From contig NZ_JACHXO010000003.1 of the NCBI RefSeq assembly GCF_014192155.1, forward strand, positions 124,001-188,000: a DNA stretch of 64,000 nt, read 5' to 3'. Made by a program: the position numbers and the translations under genes. A model generated the notes under the pieces. That model ran no database searches and was not told the DNA's origin. It worked only from the letters and a program-made list of their open reading frames with translations. Source of the DNA: Roseateles terrae. GTDB lineage: Bacteria > Pseudomonadota > Gammaproteobacteria > Burkholderiales > Burkholderiaceae_C. Position 1 is the first letter of the stretch. Every line of letters starts with the position of its first letter. This document shows positions 9,850 through 17,735 of the stretch, piece by piece.

Positions 9850-9933
9850 CTGACGCGGCACCTGAACCGGCCACTGGCGTGGTCGCTGAACCGGCGGCTG
9901 AACCGCCGGCTCTACCAGCGACTCGACCGGCAA
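9850..9933. repeat. Imperfect 12-bp tandem repeat, seven units
   Basis: Seven consecutive 12-bp units of the form CTGAACCGGCGG (most begin CTGAACC or CTC) lie between the terminator and the 3' end of the nagX-like gene. No gene uses them. The same 12-bp period occurs at 12403-12618 in the same operon. Confidence 0.8.
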
Positions 9934-9951
9934 CGAGCTTGCCGGAACGGC

Positions 9952-11250
9952 TCACAGCTTGAGGTAGATCTTCCAGCGGTCCATCGCCACCATTACCCCC
10001 CACCACACCGCCACGGTGGCCAGTGCAAAACTCAGGGACTGCGCCTCTGGACCGAACCGGCCGAAGAGCGTGCCAAACACGCCCTCATAGAGACGCGGCA
10101 TCAGCCCCGACGCTGCAAGCAGAATGCTGCCCAGCCAGGCACCCGCATAAGCCGCAATGGCATTGACACCAAAGCGTCTTCCGATGGCAGGCCACCCCCG
10201 CACATCCACCAGCCGATGGCACAGCGCCAGAGCCAAGGCGGCCAGACCGCCGGTCCACAGCACAAACGACGGCGTCCAGAGCGCTTTGTTGATCGGCATG
10301 GCGCCAGCAGCGTCCAGGCCCCATCCGATCGCGGCGAGCACGACGCCTGCCCCAAGGATCCGCCGGTCCTGCCCCATCCGCAGCGCGCTGCCGAGCAAAT
10401 AACCCAGGAGCGTGGTGGCCAATGCGCCGAGGGTGGACACCAGGCCCTCCGGATCCCTCCCCAACCCGGTCTGTGGATCCCATCGATAGCCATGCGGACC
10501 GAACAGCCAGGCATCGACGCGGCTGGACAGGTCGAGCAGGGGCTCCAGCGTACCGCCCGCCATCAGCAGGGCCGCATGGCCGACCAGCAGCGCCGCGAGG
10601 ATCGCCCACAGGCGTCCCCGTCCGACAGCCGTCACGATCACGCCTGCCAGTGCAATACACAGACCGATGCGCTGCAGGACGCCGGGCCAGCGTAGCGACG
10701 GTCGGTCCAGCAGCCACCAGGCGAGCGCGTTGAGTGCCAGTCCCAGCAGCAGCACCCGAAGGCCGCGCATCAGCACGCCGCGGCGCATCGCAGCCCGATC
10801 CCCCTCCCCGCGATCCAGCTTCCCGCCAAGGCTCAGCGCGAGCGACACGCCCACGATGAACAGGAAAAAGGGAAAGATCAGGTCGGTGACCGTCCACCCA
10901 TGCCAGGCCGCATGCTTGAGCGGCGGGTAGATGTGAGACCAGCTCCCGGGGTTGTTGACCAGCAGCATGGCGGCCACCGTGCAGCCGCGCAGGGCATCCA
11001 CGGAGGGCAGGCGCCCGCCGGCAGAGGCAGAGGCAGGGGCAAAGCCGGTGCCTCTGCCGGTGCGGGCGCCGGTGCCAGTGCCAGTGCCAGTGCCAGTGCC
11101 AGTGCCAGTGCCAATGCCAGTGCCAGTGCCAGTGCCAGTGCCGGCAACGGTAAATGTATCGGTGACGGTGCTGGCGCCGGAACGGGACGTGGCGAATCCA
11201 GCGGGGCCAGGCCGCAGCCCGGTGTGATGTCCATCCTGGTCTGCCTGCAT
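9952..11250 (-). CDS. nagX: NagX-like membrane acyltransferase (DUF5009/HGSNAT family)
   Basis: A 432-residue inner-membrane protein of the family that includes lysosomal heparan-alpha-glucosaminide N-acetyltransferase and bacterial NagX. After a variable N-terminus it shows the family opening RLPSVDALRGCTVAAMLLVNNPGSW and HAAWHGWTVTDLIFPFFLF (about residues 80-135), then roughly ten membrane segments. NagX genes are typical members of proteobacterial GlcNAc clusters; acetylation of chitosan-type sugars at the membrane is a plausible but unproven role. The N-terminus contains eleven Gly-Thr dipeptides encoded by a 6-bp tandem repeat. I chose the ATG at 11250 over a GTG one codon earlier. Last gene of the operon, 20 bp after the GH16 gene. 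Confidence 0.85.
   Translation of the reverse strand: MQADQDGHHTGLRPGPAGFATSRSGASTVTDTFTVAGTGTGTGTGIGTGTGTGTGTGTGTGARTGRGTGFAPASASAGGRLPSVDALRGCTVAAMLLVNNPGSWSHIYPPLKHAAWHGWTVTDLIFPFFLFIVGVSLALSLGGKLDRGEGDRAAMRRGVLMRGLRVLLLGLALNALAWWLLDRPSLRWPGVLQRIGLCIALAGVIVTAVGRGRLWAILAALLVGHAALLMAGGTLEPLLDLSSRVDAWLFGPHGYRWDPQTGLGRDPEGLVSTLGALATTLLGYLLGSALRMGQDRRILGAGVVLAAIGWGLDAAGAMPINKALWTPSFVLWTGGLAALALALCHRLVDVRGWPAIGRRFGVNAIAAYAGAWLGSILLAASGLMPRLYEGVFGTLFGRFGPEAQSLSFALATVAVWWGVMVAMDRWKIYLKL
11075..11140 (-). repeat. 6-bp tandem repeat (11 units) inside nagX
   Basis: Eleven CCAGTG units (plus strand), one altered to CCAATG, encode (Gly-Thr)n in the N-terminal tail of the NagX-like protein. Copy-number changes would keep the frame and only alter tail length. 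Confidence 0.95.
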
Positions 11251-11270
11251 CACCCCACCCCTTCACGTGC

Positions 11271-12371
11271 TTAGAAATCGCAGCGATTCTCCAACGGGAC
11301 CAGCGGCGGACTCACCTGGTCCACATGATCCACGCCGCGCTGACGCCACTGCGCCACCTGCGCTTCAATCTGCTCGGGGCTCAGCACGGCATTGCGCGCA
11401 TGCACCACCCAGTCCACCGCCTGCTCATACACCCGCGGTGCGCCGCCTTGTGGCAGCGGTCCTCCGGGTGAAAACCAGAGATTGAAGTTGATCGACATCT
11501 GCACCACCGGATAGTTCCGACCGCCGTGCTCCGCCACCTGCCGACCATCGACAAACCAGCGCGTGCGGCCCTCCGCCACCTGCATCACCAGCGTGTGCCA
11601 GTCGTGCCCGGGCGCGCCCAGCTGCGCGAACTCCTCATGCTGCTGGTTGTAGGCCAGCCAAGGCTCCAGACGCACGGTCTGCCAGGTGATGCCGTAGAGC
11701 CGGGTCTTGTCGCTGCCCCAGCCGCCATTGGGCAGGTATTCCCAATCCAGCTCGCTGAACTCCGGGTCGAAGTCAAAGCGCAGCGGGCTGACCGCATAGA
11801 AGGTCTGGATAACCGGATCGCCGTCCGCGCCGGTGACGGGCTGGTCGCTGAAGCGCACCCGCGCGGCATAGGTACCTTCGAGATATTTGCGCTGGTGGCA
11901 GACCTGGACCTGGGTGGTGCCCGGCCCGGTGCCGTCGGTGGCGGCGCGCAGCAGCAGCAGGCGCTGCGGCGCGGCGGCAAGGCTTGCACCCTGCGTGGCC
12001 GGGGTCGCGCGCACGGCGCCGGCCGCGTTGGTCTCCTTGCCGCCTTTGGCCGCCCCTGCAGCACCAGGTTTGAAGGCAGGCGGCGACACGTCGTCTACCA
12101 GCGTCACGCCCTCGGGCGCCCACCGAGCGCCCGGAATGCCAGGATGGCCGGCCGCGCTGCGGATCTGCCACCCCGCCTCCTGCATCGCCTGGACGGTCGG
12201 ATAGGTGAAGTCGTCGAAGAACCAAGCAGTCGGCGCCTTGGTCGCAGGAGCGTCGCCCGCCCCCGCCGCATCGACGGCACCGTGGATGCCCACCAGCGAC
12301 ATCGCCACCCATCCAGCGGCGCAGATCCGCCCCAGAGGACGCCTCGACCCGCTGCTCGTCGAGAGGCTCAC
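11271..12371 (-). CDS. Secreted GH16-type glycoside hydrolase in the nag operon
   Basis: A 366-residue protein with a jelly-roll glycoside hydrolase family 16 signature: FSELDWEYLPNG contains the ExDxE catalytic motif (Glu207, Asp209, Glu211), preceded by a typical GH16 N-terminal FFDDFTYP and followed by a DWHTLVMQVAEGRTRWFVDG strand pair. I chose the GTG at 12369-12371 because GGGGAGG lies four bases upstream and the protein then begins with a basic segment and a hydrophobic signal peptide (cut near DAAG, about residue 37). The frame is open up to an ATG at 12620, but that adds an 83-residue Ser/Gln-rich stretch encoded by a tandem repeat in front of the signal peptide. GH16 enzymes usually cut beta-glucans or galactans; the substrate in a GlcNAc operon is unknown. 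Confidence 0.75.
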   Translation of the reverse strand: MSLSTSSGSRRPLGRICAAGWVAMSLVGIHGAVDAAGAGDAPATKAPTAWFFDDFTYPTVQAMQEAGWQIRSAAGHPGIPGARWAPEGVTLVDDVSPPAFKPGAAGAAKGGKETNAAGAVRATPATQGASLAAAPQRLLLLRAATDGTGPGTTQVQVCHQRKYLEGTYAARVRFSDQPVTGADGDPVIQTFYAVSPLRFDFDPEFSELDWEYLPNGGWGSDKTRLYGITWQTVRLEPWLAYNQQHEEFAQLGAPGHDWHTLVMQVAEGRTRWFVDGRQVAEHGGRNYPVVQMSINFNLWFSPGGPLPQGGAPRVYEQAVDWVVHARNAVLSPEQIEAQVAQWRQRGVDHVDQVSPPLVPLENRCDF

Positions 12372-12402
12372 TTCGCCTCCCCACGCCCCGGCTGATGGCG
12401 CG

Positions 12403-12618
12403 CGCGATGGGCAGCTCTCTTGGCCGCTTGATTGGCTGTTCGTTTGGCCGCTCATTTGACTGCTCGATTGGCTCTGCAATTGGCTCTGCAATTGGCTCTG
12501 CGATTGGCTGCGCACTTGTCTGCGCCATGGGCCGCTCGGCTGACCGCTCAATGGGCTGCTCAGTGGGCTGCTCAATGGGCTGCTCAGTAGGCTGCTCAAT
12601 CGCCTGCTCAGCCCGCTC
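12403..12618. repeat. Imperfect 12-bp tandem repeat, about 18 units
   Basis: Eighteen consecutive units in strict 12-bp register, consensus close to CTCAATGGGCTG, fill the space between the MFS carrier gene and the probable start of the GH16 gene. Several units are identical or nearly so (for example those at 12475-12498 and 12547-12594). The tract is free of stops in several frames on both strands, which inflates long spurious reading frames here. It lies inside a transcribed operon. Confidence 0.9.
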
Positions 12619-12640
12619 ATGTCTTTGTCCACCCGCTGAC

Positions 12641-14050
12641 TCACGTCGCCGGCTTCGACACCGGCACCCCTGCCTCCGGCGTCTTCTCGCCTGCACCGAC
12701 CGGATCCAGCGCCGACATCCGCACGAAGGGCAGCAACGCCAACACCGGCAGGCCGCAGAACAGCGTCCAGAGGAAGAAGTGCTCGTACCCCAGATGCACC
12801 TGAATATCGCCGCTGACGCTGCGCGACAGGATGAATCCCAGCTGCATCACCCCGGACCCCAGCGCGTAGTGCGCCGTCTGGAATCGCCCTGGCGCCACCG
12901 CCTGCATGATGTAGAGGATCATGCCGACGAAGCCGAAGCCGTAGCCAAACATCTCCACCAGCACCGCGGCGCCGATGTGCCACATATCCTGCGGCAAGGT
13001 CGCTGCCAGGTAATAGAAGGTCGCGTTCGGCACCGACATCGCCAGGATCAGCACGGGCATGGCCCGCCGCAGCGACAGCCAGGCGGTGAAGTAACCACCC
13101 AGAATGCTGCCCGTCAGGAACGCCACCGTCCCCACCCATCCATACACATCCGCCACCTGGCTGGTGGTCAGGCCCAGGCCGCCCTTGCTGCGCGCCTCGA
13201 TCAGGAACAGCGGCCCGATGGTCTGCACCTGCCCCTCCGCGAAGCGGAACAGCACGATGAACAGCACCGCCAGCAGGATGCCGGGCTTGCTGAAGAAGTC
13301 GCGCACGATCTCTTCCGTCGTCTTCCGGATCGCCGAGGCCTGCAGCGCCACATGGCCGGTGCTCAGCTGCCCCGGCAGCATCACCGCGTTGTAGCTGGCC
13401 AGCCCGGCCAGCAGAACCCCCAGCCCGAGGAACACCACCGTCCAGGCATTAAAGACCCCCATCGGCGTTTCCAGCAGGCCCGCCACCTTCAGCACCACGC
13501 CCACCATGAAAAAGCGGGCGCCGTTGAAGAAGGCGCCCTGCCAGCCGGCGTAGCGCGCCTGGCGCTGTGCATCCAGCGCGCCCATGTAGAGGCCGTCGCA
13601 GGCGATGTCATGGGTGGCAGAGCCATAGGCGATCAGGAACAGCACACAGATCGTCCCGGCGAACCACCAGGGCGTCTGCAGCATCAACGCCATCAGCAGC
13701 AACGCCACCGCGCCGACCGACTGCATCACCACCACGATCAGTTTCTTGCTGTGCACCAGCTCCAGGAAGGGGCTCCACAACGGCTTGATGGCCCAGGCCG
13801 TGCCCAGCAGGCTGGTCCAGCGGGCGATCTGCTCATTGCCCACGCCCATGTTCTTGAGCATGAAGCTGGCCAGGGCCATCACCACGAAGAACTGCATGCC
13901 CTGCACGAAGTACAGCGTCGGCACCCAGCGCATCGGCGAGCGGCCGTCGTTGGCGGGCAGGTGACTCATGGAGGACGTTGCACCCATGGCAGACACTCCG
14001 TTCAAGGCAGACGGGCCGGATGGGTCGGAAGGAGAAGACGGCTGGCGCAT
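12641..14050 (-). CDS. AmpG-like MFS transporter of the nag operon
   Basis: A 469-residue, roughly 12-segment major facilitator protein. The segment YGSATHDIACDGLYMGAL (about residues 145-165) corresponds to the SQDI..DA motif of AmpG muropeptide permeases, so it probably carries GlcNAc-containing oligosaccharides into the cytoplasm. An N-terminal Ser/Pro-rich tail of about 35 residues precedes the first conserved segment RSPMRWVPTLYFVQGMQFF. The ATG at 14050 has AGGAGG five bases upstream. The gene lies between the cytoplasmic GH3 gene (21 bp before it) and the GH16 gene. Substrate could be chitooligosaccharides, muropeptides or both; the linked chitinase-type regulation favours the first. 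Confidence 0.85.
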   Translation of the reverse strand: MRQPSSPSDPSGPSALNGVSAMGATSSMSHLPANDGRSPMRWVPTLYFVQGMQFFVVMALASFMLKNMGVGNEQIARWTSLLGTAWAIKPLWSPFLELVHSKKLIVVVMQSVGAVALLLMALMLQTPWWFAGTICVLFLIAYGSATHDIACDGLYMGALDAQRQARYAGWQGAFFNGARFFMVGVVLKVAGLLETPMGVFNAWTVVFLGLGVLLAGLASYNAVMLPGQLSTGHVALQASAIRKTTEEIVRDFFSKPGILLAVLFIVLFRFAEGQVQTIGPLFLIEARSKGGLGLTTSQVADVYGWVGTVAFLTGSILGGYFTAWLSLRRAMPVLILAMSVPNATFYYLAATLPQDMWHIGAAVLVEMFGYGFGFVGMILYIMQAVAPGRFQTAHYALGSGVMQLGFILSRSVSGDIQVHLGYEHFFLWTLFCGLPVLALLPFVRMSALDPVGAGEKTPEAGVPVSKPAT

Positions 14051-14071
14051 GAAGGCCTCCTGTCGATTCGG

Positions 14072-15571
14072 TCAGTCCAGCGTCACGGGCGATTGACCCG
14101 TCGCCGTCAGCGTGCCGCCCATCCAGGCGCCGAGCGCGGCCAGCGCACCGTCGGCATAACCCCAGCTGATGACGGTCGGGGCCTGCACGTCCAGCGCCTG
14201 GAACGGATTCCACAGCACCAGATGCAGATCAGGCGTCCAGTGCCGCGCCTGCTCACCATACCGGCCTCGGTGGGTCGAGGCCAGCACGGTGAAGCGGCCA
14301 TCCTGCGGCAGCGACGACCAGTCCAGCGCGGTGATGTCCTGCAGCGAGACGAATTCCACCAGTCCGCTCTGTGGATGGTCGCGGAACAGCGCCCGCACCT
14401 GCTGTCCGGTCGGACCGGCTTCGGAGACGCCGTCGGTGGGCACTTCGTCCTGCACCAGCACCCGCAGCGGCACATCCCGCGCCGGAGCCTTGGCGCCGCG
14501 CAGGGCGCACAGGCCACGCGCCCAGGCCTGGCGCATCAGTTCGTCATCGGCCGCCCGCGGTGCGCCGGTGTAGTCGTCCATGCGCACCGGATAGCGGTCC
14601 GCCATGCGGTCCAGGCGCGACTGCGCCTGCAGCGCCCGCGCGGGGTCGATGTCACCGCGGTCCAATCCGTCCCGCAATGCCTGAATGGCCTGCGCCTGCT
14701 CGGCCAGCGAGCCCTGGGCCAGGATCATGTCGGCCCCGGCCTGAATGGCCAGCACAGCCGCACGCGCATAGCCATAGCGGTCGGCGATGGCCTTCATCAT
14801 CAGTGCATCGGTGATGACCACGCCGTCATACCCCAGCTCTTCCCGGAGGATGCCGCCCAGAATCGTGCGGGACAGCGTGGCCGGATAGTCCGGATCGATG
14901 GCGGGATAGACGATGTGCGCGGTCATCACCGAGGGCGCGGCATCACGCAGCGCGCGGAAGGGGCGCAGTTCCAGCGCATCCAGCTCCGCGCGGGACTTCT
15001 CGACGGTCGGCAGGTCCAGGTGGGAATCCACGTGCGTGTCGCCGTGGCCGGGAAAGTGCTTGATGCAGCAGGCCACCCCTTCGGACAGCGAGCCCTGCAT
15101 CCAGGCCCCAGCCAGACGCGTCACCGTCTCGGCGGTCTCTCCGAAGCTGCGCTCGGCGATCACCGGATTGGCGGGGTTGTTGTTGATGTCCACCACCGGC
15201 GCGAAATTCCAGTTGATGCCGATGCCGCGCAGGCCACGGGCCACCGCCGCACCGACCTGGGTGGCCAGCGCTTCGTCGCCCGCGGCGCCAAGCGCCATCG
15301 CCGACGGCGGCTGCGGCAGGAAGGTGGCGCGCACCACCGATCCGCCCTCCTGGTCCAGACCGATCAGCGCCTGCGGCCCCATCACCTCCCGCAGATCGCG
15401 GGTGAGCTGACGGACTTGCGCCTCGGTGCCGAGGTTCTTGCGGAACAGGCAGACGGCGCGAATGCGCTGCTGACGCAGGAAGTCGGCGGTGGCGGCATCC
15501 AGCGAGGTGCCGGTGATGTCCACCATCACCAGGCGGCCGGCGTCGAAGTCCGGGGGCAGGTTAGTACTCAT
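14072..15571 (-). CDS. nagZ: Cytoplasmic beta-N-acetylglucosaminidase, GH3 (NagZ-like)
   Basis: A 499-residue GH3 enzyme that would release GlcNAc from imported oligosaccharides. It has no signal peptide. The NagZ signature KHFPGHGDTHVDSH lies at 171-184 with the Asp182-His184 dyad that replaces a classical acid/base, and the nucleophile Asp255 lies in VVITDALMM. It is about 150 residues longer than the single-domain E. coli NagZ and has a C-terminal alpha/beta domain like two-domain Gram-positive members. In E. coli NagZ works in cell-wall recycling; here its operon mates suggest chitooligosaccharide breakdown. It follows the deaminase gene by 21 bp. Confidence 0.9.
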   Translation of the reverse strand: MSTNLPPDFDAGRLVMVDITGTSLDAATADFLRQQRIRAVCLFRKNLGTEAQVRQLTRDLREVMGPQALIGLDQEGGSVVRATFLPQPPSAMALGAAGDEALATQVGAAVARGLRGIGINWNFAPVVDINNNPANPVIAERSFGETAETVTRLAGAWMQGSLSEGVACCIKHFPGHGDTHVDSHLDLPTVEKSRAELDALELRPFRALRDAAPSVMTAHIVYPAIDPDYPATLSRTILGGILREELGYDGVVITDALMMKAIADRYGYARAAVLAIQAGADMILAQGSLAEQAQAIQALRDGLDRGDIDPARALQAQSRLDRMADRYPVRMDDYTGAPRAADDELMRQAWARGLCALRGAKAPARDVPLRVLVQDEVPTDGVSEAGPTGQQVRALFRDHPQSGLVEFVSLQDITALDWSSLPQDGRFTVLASTHRGRYGEQARHWTPDLHLVLWNPFQALDVQAPTVISWGYADGALAALGAWMGGTLTATGQSPVTLD

Positions 15572-15592
15572 GGCTCATGTGCCCGGTGGCAC

Positions 15593-16603
15593 TCAATGCG
15601 TTTTGGTGACCTTGGCCAGATGCCGCGGCTGGTCGGGATTGAGACCGCGCGCCTGGGCCAGCGCTTCGACCATCGGATAGAAGCTCTGCACGGCGGCGAT
15701 CGGGTCCAGGTCTTCGCTGCCGGTGCAGCTCAGGGGCAGTTCCGCCCCGGGCGTGCCGGCTGGCGCGGCCAGCAGCACACGGGCCCCGCGGCCGCGCATC
15801 TCTTCCGCCAGCGCCAGCAGCCCTGCCTGCGCCGGACCGCGCGGCGCAAACACCAGCAGCGGATAGCCCTCCTCCACCAGCGCCATCGGGCCATGCTTGA
15901 CCTCGGCGCCGGAGAAGGCCTCGGCCTGGATGCCGCAGGTCTCCTTGAACTTGAGCGCCGCTTCCAGCGCGATCGGCAGGGACGTGCCACGTCCGATCAC
16001 GAACAGCTTGTCCGCATGCTTCAGCACGTCCACCGCCACATCCCAGCGCTGCTGCGCCGCCTGCTCCAGCGCCTGCGGCAGGTCCTGCAGCGCGGCGGCC
16101 AGGTGCGGATCGTCCTGCCAGGCCGCCACCAGCCGGGCGCCGGCCAGCAGCTGCGTGATGTAGCTCTTGGTCGCGGCCACACTCTGCTCGGCGCCGGCAT
16201 GCAGCGGGAAGACGTGCTCTGCAGCCGCCGCCAGCGGCGAGCCGTCCGCATTCACAAAGGCCACGGTGCGGGCCCCGTTGGCGCGGAAATACTCGGTCGG
16301 CGACACCAGATCCGGACTCTGCCCCGACTGCGAAAACGCCAGCGACACCAGCCCGCGGCTTTCCAGCCGGCTCTGATAGAGCGTGATCACCGACATCGGC
16401 AGCGAGGTCACCAGCCGGCCCAGCCGCGCCATGACCAGGTAGGCCAGATAGTGGGCCGCATGGTCCGAGCTGCCACGGGCCACGGTGAGCAAGGCGCTGG
16501 GCGGCTGCTCGCGCAGCACACGGCCCAGGGCCAGGTAGGACTGCTGATCGGCGGCCAGCTGGCGCGCCACGGCCTGCGGCGCGCTCAGCGCCTCTTCAAG
16601 CAT
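15593..16603 (-). CDS. nagB-II: Glucosamine-6-phosphate deaminase, SIS type (NagB-II)
   Basis: A 336-residue protein with two SIS sugar-isomerase domains, resembling the isomerase half of GlmS without the glutaminase domain. Such stand-alone proteins in nag operons (NagB-II, known from Shewanella) convert glucosamine-6-phosphate to fructose-6-phosphate and ammonia. Visible motifs: ARGSSDHAA and SQSGQSPDL in domain one, QSVAATKSYITQ, and EVKHGPMALVEEGYP in domain two with the catalytic Glu/His region. The start at 16603 overlaps the end of nagA by 8 bp, implying coupled translation; the frame is open 18 codons further without support. No classical nagB is present in the window, so this enzyme would complete the pathway. 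Confidence 0.9.
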   Translation of the reverse strand: MLEEALSAPQAVARQLAADQQSYLALGRVLREQPPSALLTVARGSSDHAAHYLAYLVMARLGRLVTSLPMSVITLYQSRLESRGLVSLAFSQSGQSPDLVSPTEYFRANGARTVAFVNADGSPLAAAAEHVFPLHAGAEQSVAATKSYITQLLAGARLVAAWQDDPHLAAALQDLPQALEQAAQQRWDVAVDVLKHADKLFVIGRGTSLPIALEAALKFKETCGIQAEAFSGAEVKHGPMALVEEGYPLLVFAPRGPAQAGLLALAEEMRGRGARVLLAAPAGTPGAELPLSCTGSEDLDPIAAVQSFYPMVEALAQARGLNPDQPRHLAKVTKTH

Positions 16604-17735
16604 TCGCGAGGTCAATTGATTCCCCTTCGACGACCACGCGTTGCAACTGCAAGCCACGGTCCAACACCACCATATCGGCCCAGGCGCCCGGCGTCAGCCG
16701 GCCCCGGTTCTCCAGACCCAGAAAATCCGCGGCATGGGTGGAGACCCGCCGCGACGCATCCTCGATGCCCAGCCCCAGCCGCTGCACCAGATTGCGCAGC
16801 GCCTGATCCATCGTCAGCGTGGACCCGGCCAGCGTGCCGTCGGGCAGGCGCACGCCGCCCAGGCACTTGGTCACCCGGTGCCGGCCCAGCCGGTACTCCC
16901 CGTCGGGCATGCCGGCGGCGGCGGTCGAGTCGGTCACGCAGAACAGGCCCGGAATGCAGCGCAGTGCGGCGCGGATGGCGCCGGGATGCACATGCAGCAG
17001 GTCCGGAATGACCTCCGCGTAGTGGGCATGGGCCAGCGCGGCGCCCACCATGCCGGGCTCGCGGTGATGCAGGCCGGACATCGCATTGAACAGGTGGGTG
17101 AAACCGCCGGCACCGCGGGCCAGCGCCGCGACGCCGTCCTCATAGGTGCCCAGCGTGTGGCCGATCTGCACCTGGAAGCCGGCCTCGCGCAGCTGCGTCA
17201 CCAGTTCCAGATGGCCCGGCACTTCCGGTGCGAGCGTCACCAGGCGGATGGGGGCGATGGCATGCAGCGCCCGCACTTCGTCCATCGCCGCCGCGCGGGC
17301 GAAGTCCGGCTGTGCGCCGAGTTTGCCGGGGTTGATGTAAGGGCCTTCCAGATGCACACCCAGCACCCGGGCCATGCCGGTGCCGCGGTCGGCGCAGAGG
17401 CCGCTCAGGGCCTTCATCGCAGCACGGATCTCGTCCATCGGCGCCGTCATCGTCGTCGCCAGCAGCGAGGTGGTGCCATGCCGCGCATGCAGCCGCGCCA
17501 TCTCGGCCACGGCAGCGCCGCCTTCCATCGTGTCGTGGCCGCCGCCGCCGTGCACATGCAGATCGACGAAACCGGGCAGGACCAGGGGCAGGTCCTGGGC
17601 GCCGTGGCGCACTTCCTCTTCGAAGACCGGGGTGCCGTCGATGCGGCGAATCCGGCCTTCCTGATGCTCCAGCACACCGCGGATGAATCCGGCAGGCGTC
17701 AGAATGAATCCGTCGATATGCTGAGCGTCCGTCAT
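16596..17735 (-). CDS. nagA: N-acetylglucosamine-6-phosphate deacetylase
   Basis: A 379-residue amidohydrolase that removes acetate from GlcNAc-6-phosphate. Metal and substrate residues are in place: His60 and His62 in DLHVHGGGGHDT, Glu130 in HLEGPY, His193 in QIGHT, His214 in THLFNAM and catalytic Asp269 in CVTDSTAAAG. The start at 17735 overlaps the regulator stop codon as ATGA, so the pair is translationally coupled; the longer frame upstream is not needed. It sits between the GntR regulator and the SIS deaminase, the expected order for a GlcNAc catabolic operon. Confidence 0.96.
   Translation of the reverse strand: MTDAQHIDGFILTPAGFIRGVLEHQEGRIRRIDGTPVFEEEVRHGAQDLPLVLPGFVDLHVHGGGGHDTMEGGAAVAEMARLHARHGTTSLLATTMTAPMDEIRAAMKALSGLCADRGTGMARVLGVHLEGPYINPGKLGAQPDFARAAAMDEVRALHAIAPIRLVTLAPEVPGHLELVTQLREAGFQVQIGHTLGTYEDGVAALARGAGGFTHLFNAMSGLHHREPGMVGAALAHAHYAEVIPDLLHVHPGAIRAALRCIPGLFCVTDSTAAAGMPDGEYRLGRHRVTKCLGGVRLPDGTLAGSTLTMDQALRNLVQRLGLGIEDASRRVSTHAADFLGLENRGRLTPGAWADMVVLDRGLQLQRVVVEGESIDLANA

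Noticed and set aside
12372-13139. Long N-terminal extension of the GH16 frame
   Set aside because: Most of it overlaps the MFS carrier gene in another frame; the rest is the repeat tract. A GTG with a strong ribosome site directly before the signal peptide fits better.
12395-17011. A plus-strand open frame of about 1538 codons across the nag operon
   Set aside because: It is antisense to six well-supported genes, is rich in His/Gln/Arg as expected from reading high-GC genes on the opposite strand, and begins in the 12-bp repeat, which is stop-free in several frames.
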